Source of the DNA: Oscillospiraceae bacterium
GTDB taxonomy: Bacteria > Bacillota > Clostridia > Oscillospirales > UBA929
Reading direction: 5' to 3'
DNA length: 5,057 nt
NCBI GenBank assembly: GCA_031282535.1
Contig: JAITDM010000013.1
Coordinates: forward strand, 1 to 5,057
In this document: one piece after another, positions 1 to 5,057 of the stretch
Numbering within the stretch: the first letter of the stretch is position 1
How the letters are laid out: every line of letters begins with the position of its first letter
Position numbers and translations under genes: made by a program
Notes under the pieces: generated by a model
Databases searched by the model: none
Seen by the model: the letters and a program-made list of their open reading frames with translations, nothing else
What the model was told of the DNA's origin: nothing

Positions 1-1275
1 GGAGTCAACCCGAAGAACATCCTCTACGCCTCTTTTGACAACCCGATCATCAAGCTGGTGAACGCGGACGATGTGATCGACGTTTACGAAACGCTGTATC
101 CTGTCGTCGGGGAGCGGTATTTGTTCTTTGACGAGATTCAGCACACCAAGGATTGGGAGCTTTGGATCAAGGTCATCTATGATACGCGGCAGGACGTGTC
201 GCTGACCGCCACGGGCTCCGCGAGTCCTGTGCTCGAAAAAGGCGCGTCGGACAGCGGGGTGGGGCGATGGAACGTCCTGAAGGTTCCCACCATGTCGTTT
301 TTCGAGTATTGCGGGCTGCTGGACATCTCCGAACGGCCGGAACTGCCGGCCGGGATCCGGATCACCGGGTTGTCCGCGATGGGAAAAGGCGAACTCGCCG
401 ACCTGATGAATCGCTTTTCGCCGCTGCAGCGGCATTTCAACCGATATCTGACGATCGGGGGCTTCCCCGAGCTCGCCCTTGCCGACGACGATACCTATGC
501 CCAGCGGATGCTTCGGGAAGACGTCGTCGACAAGGTGATCAAGCGCGACGTCCTCACGCTGTTCAATGTACGCGATCCCCTGTCGATGGAAAAGCTGTTT
601 TTGTATCTCTGCATGCACTCGTCGGGCATCTTCAACAAACAGACCGCAGCGAACGCGCTGGAGGACATCGGCGTATCCACGATTGAGGACTATATCCGCT
701 TTTTGGAGATGTCCAACCTGATCTACATCTCCAACCCGGTTGGCGTCGGCAGCAAGGCGGCGCTGAGAGGCAAGCCGAAGATCTACGTCGCCGACGCGGC
801 GATCCGAAACGCGGTGCTGATGATTGAGGACGTCCTCTCCGACGACGCGGAGATGGGCATCATAGCGGAAACCGTCGCGTACAAGCACATCGTGTCTTTC
901 TATCAAAACGCGGGCGCGTCGACTGTCGGGTATTACCGGAAAGCGAAGGACAACCAGAAAGAGGTCGACGTGGTCGTTGCGCGTCCAAAGGAGAAGATCC
1001 TTTGTGAGATCAAATATCGCAACGACGCATCCATCCCCGAAGCGGACGCCATCGTCGCGCTCTCCAGAGAGGAAGGCACGGGTGTGTCGCACGCGTTCGT
1101 TGTGACGAAGAGCCTCGCGGAATACGGCGCCAGCAAGCATGAAACGCGGGTGCCCATCTTCCGCGTTCCGTTGTTGCCCTTTGTCTACATCTTGGGGTTC
1201 GGAGAAGCAAATGTGTCCAACGCGATCTCGTCTGCGTCCGAAAAGGCGAGCGTGTCGGCGGGCGCGTCTTTTTGA
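1..1275 (+). CDS. AAA_14/DUF4143 family ATPase, 5'-truncated by the window edge
   Basis: The frame is open from base 1, so the gene starts outside the window; 424 residues are visible. Family features in order: a strand-2 segment ILYASFDNP (visible residues 7-15), Walker B YLFFDEIQ (40-47, acidic pair D44/E45), and a sensor-like TATGSAS followed by a conserved Gly-Arg (GVGRW) and the MSFFEY motif. A DUF4143-like helical region follows (DVLTLFNVRDP, then DYIRFLEMSNLIY). The C-terminal part resembles a PD-(D/E)XK fold: a Glu near AETVAYKHI, then KEVDVVV, then ILCEIKYRND. The Walker A loop must lie upstream of the window. Members are usually 400-480 residues, so roughly 50-70 residues are probably missing. 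These proteins are common and often multicopy in anaerobes; their cellular role is poorly defined, with DNA-linked or toxin-like roles proposed. The gene is separated from cheR by a terminator, so it is probably not part of the chemotaxis operon. Family assignment is firm; function is unknown. Confidence 0.9.
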   Translation, partial: GVNPKNILYASFDNPIIKLVNADDVIDVYETLYPVVGERYLFFDEIQHTKDWELWIKVIYDTRQDVSLTATGSASPVLEKGASDSGVGRWNVLKVPTMSFFEYCGLLDISERPELPAGIRITGLSAMGKGELADLMNRFSPLQRHFNRYLTIGGFPELALADDDTYAQRMLREDVVDKVIKRDVLTLFNVRDPLSMEKLFLYLCMHSSGIFNKQTAANALEDIGVSTIEDYIRFLEMSNLIYISNPVGVGSKAALRGKPKIYVADAAIRNAVLMIEDVLSDDAEMGIIAETVAYKHIVSFYQNAGASTVGYYRKAKDNQKEVDVVVARPKEKILCEIKYRNDASIPEADAIVALSREEGTGVSHAFVVTKSLAEYGASKHETRVPIFRVPLLPFVYILGFGEANVSNAISSASEKASVSAGASF

Positions 1276-1554
1276 TTGCGTCTTCTCTGGAAGACAATGG
1301 CGCCGCCGACGTTGTCGAGATGCACGACGCCGCCTTTGAAAACCTCGCGTGTCGCGGGCGTTCAGCGCGCGGGCCATCCGTTCCGCGGACAGAGCCCTCC
1401 TGCCCATGTGGTGTTGCAGCACGCGCAAGGCGAGAAGCGCGGCACCGATGAAACCGTCCATGCCGGGCGCATCGTAGGCCGCCCGCCAGAAACCCGCAGC
1501 CGTTTTGGCATGACGCCAATAGACAAGCGCCGCCCCCGTCGGGGGCGGCGCTTG
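1276..1554 (-). pseudogene. probable frameshifted remnant of an unidentified protein gene
   Basis: No intact gene covers this stretch. On the - strand, 1554 down to about 1348 reads as a protein-like segment with hydrophobic-helix patterning (for example YWRHAKTAAGFWRAAYD and FIGAALLALRVLQHHMG). The frame then becomes an Arg-rich nonsense sequence. A one-base shift near 1345-1350 restores a plausible continuation, EVFKGGVVHLDNVGGAIVFQ, running toward the ATPase stop; that second frame closes at a TAG at 1187-1185, inside the ATPase gene. There is no start codon with a ribosome site, and the first frame is closed upstream by TGA at 1557-1555, inside the terminator region. I read this as a decayed gene fragment converging on the ATPase gene. 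I do not recognise the family. It could be a chance open frame in GC-rich DNA, but the composition of the two segments argues mildly against that. Confidence 0.35.
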
Positions 1555-1563
1555 TCAACTTTT
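1522..1563 (+). terminator. intrinsic terminator (perfect 16-bp stem)
   Basis: Bases 1522-1537 (GACAAGCGCCGCCCCC) pair perfectly with 1541-1556 around a three-base GTC loop. They are followed by AACTTTT. The very GC-rich stem and short T run fit a Rho-independent terminator reading rightward. The T tract is short and interrupted, so efficiency is uncertain. The opposite strand lacks a T run after the stem. It would insulate cheR from transcription coming from the ATPase gene. Confidence 0.75.
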
Positions 1564-1588
1564 CCCCCAATGCATACGATATTATAAT
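1555..1588 (+). promoter_or_regulatory. candidate cheR promoter with a perfect -10 box
   Basis: TATAAT at 1583-1588 matches the housekeeping -10 consensus exactly. The -35 at normal spacing is weak (TTTTCC at 1560-1565, 17-base spacer). Overlapping it, TACGATAT at 1575-1582 matches six of eight positions of the motility-sigma (SigD/sigma-28) -10 GCCGATAT, with TCAA at 1555-1558 as a 3/4 match to TAAA at 16-base spacing. It lies just after the terminator and about 85 bases before cheR, the expected place for a new transcript. Which sigma factor is used cannot be decided from the sequence. Confidence 0.5.
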
Positions 1589-1601
1589 ACGGCGGCCACG
1601 G

Positions 1602-1618
1602 CGGCGCCGCGCGCGCCG
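1602..1618 (+). other. GC-rich hairpin in the cheR leader
   Basis: CGGCGC (1602-1607) can pair with GCGCCG (1613-1618) around a five-base loop, shortly downstream of the candidate promoter and about 55 bases before the cheR start. No T run follows, so it is not a terminator. It may affect leader RNA stability or may simply reflect local GC richness. Confidence 0.25.
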
Positions 1619-1672
1619 GCTGTGATCTGATCCGTTGTTATCTGCCAAAGACGGGGGGCGAGACGCGTCGGG

Positions 1673-2494
1673 ATGGAAAAAATCAAACACGACGAATTCA
1701 TACGGCTTGTAAACTACATGCGGGAGCACTACGGAATCAACCTGGAGCACAAACTCTCCCTCGTGGAGGGACGGCTCTGGAATGTCATCCACCACAAGGG
1801 CTTCGCCTCTCTGAACGAGTACATCGAGTGCGTGGCGAGCGACAGGACCGGCGAGGAAGCCAAGATGCTGGTGACCCGCCTGACCACGAACTACACCTAC
1901 TTCATGCGGGAGGAGCAGCATTACAACTTTCTGCGGGAGAACATCCTCCCCCAACTGGAGAAGTCGCTGCGCGACAAGGACCTGCGCATCTGGAGCGCCG
2001 GCTGTTCGTCGGGCGAGGAGCCGTACACCACCGCCATGGTCATCGACGAGTACTTCGGCCTCGGCAAGGCGGGCTGGGACACAAAAATCCTGGCCACCGA
2101 TATCTCCCCCGTGGTGCTGGCCCAGGCCCGGGAGGGCGTCTACGGCGAGGAGCGGCTCGACAATGTGCCGCCCGCGTGGAAGACGAAGTACTTTCGCAAA
2201 GTGGGGCCGGGCCGGTACAAGGTCAGCGAGACCATGCAGGGCGAAGTCATCTTCCGCTCCTTCAACCTGATGGAGACGCGCCTGCCCTTCCGCCGGAAGT
2301 TCCACGTCATCTTCTGCCGCAATGTGATGATCTACTTCGACCAGCCGACGCGCGAGGCGCTGCTGCAGCGGTTTTACGAGGCGCTGGAACCGGGCGGGTA
2401 CCTGTTCATTGGCCTGTCTGAAACAATCTCCAAAGGGGAGACCCGGTTTGACTTCGTCCAACCGTCCATTTATGTCAAAGCAATGCAAAAATGA
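1673..2494 (+). CDS. cheR: chemotaxis protein methyltransferase CheR
   Basis: CheR transfers methyl groups from S-adenosylmethionine to glutamates in the cytoplasmic part of chemoreceptors, opposing CheB during adaptation. The 273-residue length is normal. The N-terminal helical domain (about 1-75) ends in TRLTTNYTYFMRE (68-80), the conserved segment holding the catalytic-site Arg. The Rossmann-like methyltransferase domain follows: SAM-binding SAGCSSGEEPYT (108-119), acidic ATDIS (141-145), FCRNVMIYF (214-222) and GLSE (246-249). The beta-subdomain around 178-191 looks shorter than in E. coli CheR, as in CheRs that do not need a receptor C-terminal pentapeptide tether (inference). The ATG at 1673 is chosen because MEKIKHDEFIRLVNYM fits the usual CheR start. 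The ribosome site is poor: a G-run at 1653-1658 lies rather far upstream. A terminator and candidate promoter precede it, so it probably heads its transcript. Confidence 0.96.
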   Translation: MEKIKHDEFIRLVNYMREHYGINLEHKLSLVEGRLWNVIHHKGFASLNEYIECVASDRTGEEAKMLVTRLTTNYTYFMREEQHYNFLRENILPQLEKSLRDKDLRIWSAGCSSGEEPYTTAMVIDEYFGLGKAGWDTKILATDISPVVLAQAREGVYGEERLDNVPPAWKTKYFRKVGPGRYKVSETMQGEVIFRSFNLMETRLPFRRKFHVIFCRNVMIYFDQPTREALLQRFYEALEPGGYLFIGLSETISKGETRFDFVQPSIYVKAMQK

Positions 2495-2663
2495 CAATAT
2501 TTGGAATATTTTAAAGTGTTGCCACGTGACAGGACAAATTTTTGGATTTTTGCGACTGTTTTACGCCGATTTTCACCCTTTCTTGATGGCATTTGCGAAA
2601 CTATATTTTGACAAAATTCAAAAAAGCAGGCGCCTTATGTCCCGGTGTCCGCCGGCGGTGCGC
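2495..2663 (+). promoter_or_regulatory. AT-rich cheR-cheB intergenic region, possible cheB promoter
   Basis: Up to about 2630 this stretch is much richer in A+T than the genes around it. Just after the cheR stop, AATATT (2496-2501) and AATATT (2505-2510) can form a weak AT-only hairpin. GCCGATTT at 2565-2572 matches seven of eight bases of the Bacillus SigD -10 (GCCGATAT), but no TAAA-type -35 is seen 14-16 bases upstream. TATATT at 2602-2607 resembles a housekeeping -10, with a poor -35. TTGACA at 2608-2613 is a perfect -35 without a convincing -10 at 16-18 bases. A promoter is likely by composition, but I cannot place it exactly. Confidence 0.35.
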
Positions 2664-2673
2664 AGAGGAGGGG
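2664..2673 (+). promoter_or_regulatory. strong ribosome binding site fixing the cheB start
   Basis: AGAGGAGGGG ends four bases before the ATG at 2678. It selects this ATG over an in-frame GTG at 2645, which would add eleven residues unlike any CheB N-terminus. Confidence 0.85.
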
Positions 2674-2677
2674 TTCC

Positions 2678-3727
2678 ATGGACCGGACGATCCGGGTGTT
2701 CCTGGTGGAAGATTCCATCACCCTCCGCACGGTGCTCGCGCAGCAGATCGCGCGGGAACCGGCGCTCTCGATGGTGGGCGAATCCTCGCATCCCCAGGAG
2801 GGACAGGGGCGCCTGCTGCTTTTGAAGCCGGATGTGCTGGTGGTCGAGAGCGCGCTGTTTTTGCCCGGCGGTACCGGCGCGCTGCGCGCCCTGCTGCAAA
2901 AGCAGCCGACGCCGGTCATCGCGATGGGCGCCGACGCCTGGCACGAAAACGAGATGCTTCGGGCGGGCGCCCTCTGCTTCCTGCGCAAGCCGGGCCTCTC
3001 CACGACCGAGGATCTGAACCGGTTTTGCGGCGATGTGATCCAGAAGATCAAGATCGCCGACCACAGCACGATCGCCCGGCGCCGGCGCGCGATGGCAAGC
3101 GACGGGGCCGGGCACGAAGTGGGGAGTGTCGGGGGGCGGCCATTTGGCGGAATCGTGGCGCTGGGTGCATCCACCGGGGGCACACAAAGCACGGCGCAGA
3201 TCCTGCACCAGCTTCCGGCCGATTTTCCCGGCATGGTCATTGTCCAGCACATGCCGCCGGATTTCACGCGCATGTATGCGGAGAGCATGGACCGGGAGTG
3301 CCGCATGCACGTCCGGGAGGCGCGGGACGGCGACGAGATCCGGCAGGGGCTGGTGCTCATCGCCCCCGGGGACCTGCAGACGCGGGTAAAAGCCCAGGCG
3401 GGCGGCGGCTACCTGGTGCAGTGCGCGCCGGGCGAGAAGATCAGCGGGCACCGCCCGTCGGTGGACGCGCTGTTCTCCTCCGTGGCGGCCAGCGCCGGCG
3501 CCAACGCCGTGGGCGTCATCCTGACCGGCATGGGGGCCGACGGGGCCCAGGGCCTGCTGGAGATGCGCCGGCGGGGCGCGTACACCCTCGGGCAGGACGA
3601 ACAAAGCAGCATTGTCTACGGGATGCCGCGCAAGGCCTTTGAGCTGGGCGCCGTCGTCCGGCAGGCCAGTCTGGAACAGATTGCGCACCTCCTATTGGAC
3701 TACGCAAAGACCCTCCGCCGGGGGTAA
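2678..3727 (+). CDS. cheB: CheB, chemotaxis methylesterase/glutamine deamidase with degenerate receiver
   Basis: CheB hydrolyses receptor glutamyl methyl esters and can deamidate receptor glutamines; normally phosphorylation of its receiver by CheA activates it. The protein has 349 residues, the usual length. The receiver covers about 1-125: IRVFLVEDS gives the acidic pair E11/D12, and K104 in FLRKPG is kept. The phospho-acceptor position, in PDVLVVESAL, is Glu57 instead of Asp (codon GAG, 2846-2848), and the usual Ser/Thr after strand 4 appears to be Gly84. A charged linker (about 126-152) leads to the methylesterase domain with an intact catalytic triad: S165 in GASTGGT, H191 in QHMPP and D288 in TGMGADG. 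The enzyme should therefore be active, but conventional aspartyl phosphorylation seems impossible. It may be constitutively active, inhibited, or controlled another way (inference). It lies 183 bases after cheR, with no clear terminator before cheD. Confidence 0.95.
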   Translation: MDRTIRVFLVEDSITLRTVLAQQIAREPALSMVGESSHPQEGQGRLLLLKPDVLVVESALFLPGGTGALRALLQKQPTPVIAMGADAWHENEMLRAGALCFLRKPGLSTTEDLNRFCGDVIQKIKIADHSTIARRRRAMASDGAGHEVGSVGGRPFGGIVALGASTGGTQSTAQILHQLPADFPGMVIVQHMPPDFTRMYAESMDRECRMHVREARDGDEIRQGLVLIAPGDLQTRVKAQAGGGYLVQCAPGEKISGHRPSVDALFSSVAASAGANAVGVILTGMGADGAQGLLEMRRRGAYTLGQDEQSSIVYGMPRKAFELGAVVRQASLEQIAHLLLDYAKTLRRG

Positions 3728-3746
3728 ACGCATGCAAAGCTTCAAG

Positions 3747-3937
3747 GCAGACACAAAATCGCAAGATTTTACATCCAATTCCAATATGTATGAGAGGGAA
3801 CAGGGTGTAAGCAAACACAAAATCGCGAGATTTTATCTCCAATCCCAATGCGTATGAGAGGGAACAGGGTGTAAGCAGACACAAAATCGCAAGATTTTAT
3901 CTCCAATCCCGTGCATATGAGAGGGAACAGGGTGTAA
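3747..3937. repeat. three-unit tandem repeat array with GNRA hairpins
   Basis: Three head-to-tail units fill most of the cheB-cheD gap: 3747-3810 (64 bp), 3811-3874 (64 bp) and 3875-3937 (63 bp, one base shorter). Each starts GCAGACAC or GCAAACAC. Each carries AAAATC-loop-GATTTT, a 6-bp stem with loop GCAA, GCGA and GCAA respectively, all of the GNRA tetraloop type. A CCAATCCC-like segment follows (TTCC in unit 1), able to pair TCCC with GGGA further on. Each unit ends in a 21-base stretch identical in all three, running from ATGAGAGGG to GGTGTAA. Unit junctions can also pair GTGT with ACAC. There are no spacers, so this is not a CRISPR array. It is less GC-rich than the genes around it. It could be a structured leader for cheD, a dispersed REP-like or MITE-like element, or a post-transcriptional control site; the sequence alone does not decide. 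Confidence 0.9.
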
Positions 3938-3958
3938 GAGAGAGGCGTGGGCGGAAGC

Positions 3959-4453
3959 ATGGAACACATTGTGAGCATAGGCGGCTGGGCGGTGTCGGAC
4001 AACCCCGGCGATATGATCAAGACCTTCGCTCTGTCGACATGTGTAGGACTCGTCTACTACAGCAGCCACCGCCCGTGCATGGGGATGGCGCACATCCAGC
4101 TGCCGGTGTCCCGCACGCTCCCCGCCGGCGACCTACCCAGCCGCTATGCGGACCTGGCCCCCGGATTTCTGTTACAGCAAATGGTGCGGCGGTTCGGCAT
4201 ACGGCGGGAGGAACTGCTGATCTCTCTTTACGGCGGCATTGACGCGCACGGCCACAACGACTATTTCCGCATTGGGGAGAAGAACCTCTCGGGTGTCAGG
4301 GAGGCGCTGCGCAGTCTCTCGCTGTTTCACTCGGACGTAGACACGGGCGGTCAGGTGAGCCGAACGCTGTTCGCCTACGTGGGCAGCGGCGTTGTGGAAG
4401 TGATCAAGCGCCCCATGCTCCTCGGCAACAACTACTTCCCCAACAAACCCTGA
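3959..4453 (+). CDS. cheD: CheD, chemoreceptor glutamine deamidase
   Basis: CheD deamidates specific receptor glutamines to glutamates and, in Bacillus, interacts with the phosphatase CheC. From the ATG at 3959 the protein is 164 residues, normal for the family. The catalytic triad is visible: T22 and C28 in TFALSTCVG, and H45 in MAHIQLP, equivalent to Thr21/Cys27/His44 of Thermotoga CheD. The usual GSC before the nucleophile is STC here. Downstream, YGGIDAHG, FRIGEKNLSGVREAL and DTGGQVSRTLF match the conserved core. A GTG at 3947 would add four residues. I prefer the ATG because GGGCGGAAG lies just before it, although that spacing is short and GAGAGAGG at 3938-3945 is another possible ribosome site. 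No cheC is in view. The repeat array ends about 21 bases upstream, so translation of cheD could be affected by its folding (inference). Confidence 0.95.
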   Translation: MEHIVSIGGWAVSDNPGDMIKTFALSTCVGLVYYSSHRPCMGMAHIQLPVSRTLPAGDLPSRYADLAPGFLLQQMVRRFGIRREELLISLYGGIDAHGHNDYFRIGEKNLSGVREALRSLSLFHSDVDTGGQVSRTLFAYVGSGVVEVIKRPMLLGNNYFPNKP

Positions 4454-4505
4454 GGTGGAATCAAACGACATCTTGCGCATGTTTTTGTCTTCTTGACGCA
4501 ATATG

Positions 4506-4543
4506 AATTCTCATTCTCGATTCTCGATTCTCAATTCTCAATT
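4506..4543. repeat. ATTCTC microsatellite (7-bp period)
   Basis: Five copies of ATTCTC begin at 4507, 4513, 4520, 4527 and 4534. The first interval is 6 bases and the rest are 7, with G, G, A and A as the seventh base. The array sits in the cheD-transglycosylase spacer, 20 bases before the start codon. A near-consensus -35 (TTGACG, 4493-4498) precedes it without a good -10. Copy number could change by slippage and alter the leader or promoter spacing (inference). Confidence 0.85.
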
Positions 4544-4548
4544 GTTAT

Positions 4549-4556
4549 GGCGGTGA
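4549..4556 (+). promoter_or_regulatory. ribosome binding site of the transglycosylase gene
   Basis: GGCGGTGA matches seven of eight bases of the AGGAGGTGA-type site and sits six bases before the ATG at 4563. It supports this start over the in-frame ATG at 4578. Confidence 0.8.
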
Positions 4557-4562
4557 ATATTA

Positions 4563-5057
4563 ATGTCTGATTTTTCCATGCAATTTGTCCAGACGCGGAT
4601 GGCGGAGATCGGCGCGCGGCTCTCGACGCGGATGGAGGAGATCACCCAGGAGACCGGGGTCGCCTTCCCGGCGTTGTTTGCCCAGGCCGTGGCGCGCGCC
4701 TCCGCGGACCCCGCGGCGGAAACAGCAGAAACGGCGGAAACGGCGGACGCCGCCGCGGGCCTTGCGGGCCTTGCGGGCCTGACGGACGGCGCGGACGCCG
4801 CGTCCGTACCGGGCCCGGCCGAGACCTATCCGTACGAGAACCTGATCGTATCCGCCGCCGAGTCGTACGGCGTGGACCCCGCGCTGATCCGCGCGGTGGT
4901 GCAGGTCGAGTCGGGGTTTGACCCCGGCCTCATCTCCACCGCGGGCGCGATGGGGCTGATGCAGCTCATGCCGGAGACCGCCGAAGCGCTGGGCGTACAG
5001 GACGCGCTGGACCCGGCGCAGAACATCGACGGCGGCATCCGCTGTCTGCTCGGCCAG
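4563..5057 (+). CDS. lytic transglycosylase (SLT domain), probably flagellum-associated, 3'-truncated
   Basis: The frame stays open to the right edge; 165 residues are visible. Lytic transglycosylases cleave the MurNAc-GlcNAc bond of peptidoglycan, forming a 1,6-anhydro end. The SLT domain begins near 89 (YPYENLIVSAAESYGVDP). The catalytic Glu is E116 in VQVESGFDP, followed by the conserved GAMGLMQLMP (128-137) and the start of the NIDGGI segment. The rest of the domain lies outside the window. The N-terminus (MSDFSMQFVQTRMAEIGARL) has no hydrophobic signal peptide or membrane segment. Residues 11-16 and 22-27 repeat (TRMAEI, TRMEEI), suggesting a helical or coiled-coil module. A low-complexity linker follows: AETAETAET (52-60) and GLAGLAGL (66-73). 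Sec-independent export, for example through the flagellar secretion apparatus, would fit the chemotaxis neighbours but is inference. It follows cheD by 109 bases. Confidence 0.88.
   Translation, partial: MSDFSMQFVQTRMAEIGARLSTRMEEITQETGVAFPALFAQAVARASADPAAETAETAETADAAAGLAGLAGLTDGADAASVPGPAETYPYENLIVSAAESYGVDPALIRAVVQVESGFDPGLISTAGAMGLMQLMPETAEALGVQDALDPAQNIDGGIRCLLGQ

Noticed and set aside
1552..1557. TTGTCA as the -35 of the cheR promoter
   Set aside because: It is 25 bases from TATAAT, too far for a normal spacer, and forms part of the terminator stem.
1010..2497. 495-codon open frame on the - strand
   Set aside because: It runs antisense through cheR and the end of the ATPase gene, both of which have clear family motifs; it is a by-product of GC-rich codon use.
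2645..2677. GTG start for cheB
   Set aside because: The added residues are not CheB-like and the strong AGAGGAGGGG site serves the ATG at 2678.
2618..3688. 356-codon open frame on the - strand, and a 349-codon + frame over the same DNA
   Set aside because: Both are shadows of cheB, whose active-site motifs fix the real frame.
3705..3726. Terminator at the cheB end
   Set aside because: The CCC/GGG-rich end of cheB pairs imperfectly and no T run follows.
3747..3937. Tandem repeats as a CRISPR array
   Set aside because: The units abut directly with no unique spacers between short identical repeats, and no cas genes are visible.
3769..4093. - strand open frames with repeated peptide (SYTLFPLI, HPVPSHT)
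   Set aside because: The peptide repetition simply mirrors the tandem DNA repeats; no ribosome site or family match is seen.
4454..4500. Terminator after cheD
   Set aside because: TTGCG and CGCAA can pair only across a long loop, and the short ACAT/ATGT stem before TTTTTG is too weak to call.

Overview
The window looks like chromosomal DNA from a GC-rich, motile, Gram-positive-type bacterium, most plausibly an uncultured Clostridia/Oscillospirales-like lineage. This is inferred from three things: a CheR-CheB-CheD adaptation set (CheD is typical of Firmicutes, Thermotogae and related groups), a DUF4143-type ATPase of the kind often multicopy in gut anaerobes, and strong G-rich Shine-Dalgarno sites. 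The species cannot be read from the sequence. All convincing genes are on the + strand.

Layout. (1) 1-1275: the 3' part of a AAA_14/DUF4143 ATPase, cut by the left edge. (2) 1276-1672: a spacer holding a probable frameshifted gene remnant on the - strand, a perfect 16-bp stem terminator, and the promoter/leader of the next gene. (3) 1673-2494: cheR. (4) 2495-2677: a strikingly AT-rich gap, probably regulatory. (5) 2678-3727: cheB, with an intact methylesterase domain but a receiver whose phospho-acceptor Asp is Glu. (6) 3728-3958: a three-unit, about 64-bp tandem repeat array whose units each carry a GNRA-loop hairpin. (7) 3959-4453: cheD. (8) 4454-4562: a spacer with a heptamer-like ATTCTC microrepeat. 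(9) 4563-5057: start of a lytic transglycosylase with no Sec signal peptide, cut by the right edge.

Function. CheR methylates chemoreceptor glutamates, CheB removes the methyl groups (and can deamidate), and CheD deamidates receptor glutamines. Together they are the receptor-adaptation arm of chemotaxis. The transglycosylase that follows would fit local peptidoglycan opening for flagellum assembly. No cheA, cheW, cheY or cheC is visible here.

Most worth a second look: the Asp-to-Glu change at the CheB phosphorylation site, the hairpin-bearing repeat array just upstream of cheD, the ATTCTC microsatellite just upstream of the transglycosylase, and the broken reading frame between the ATPase and cheR. 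I found no clear evidence of a wholly new multi-gene system.
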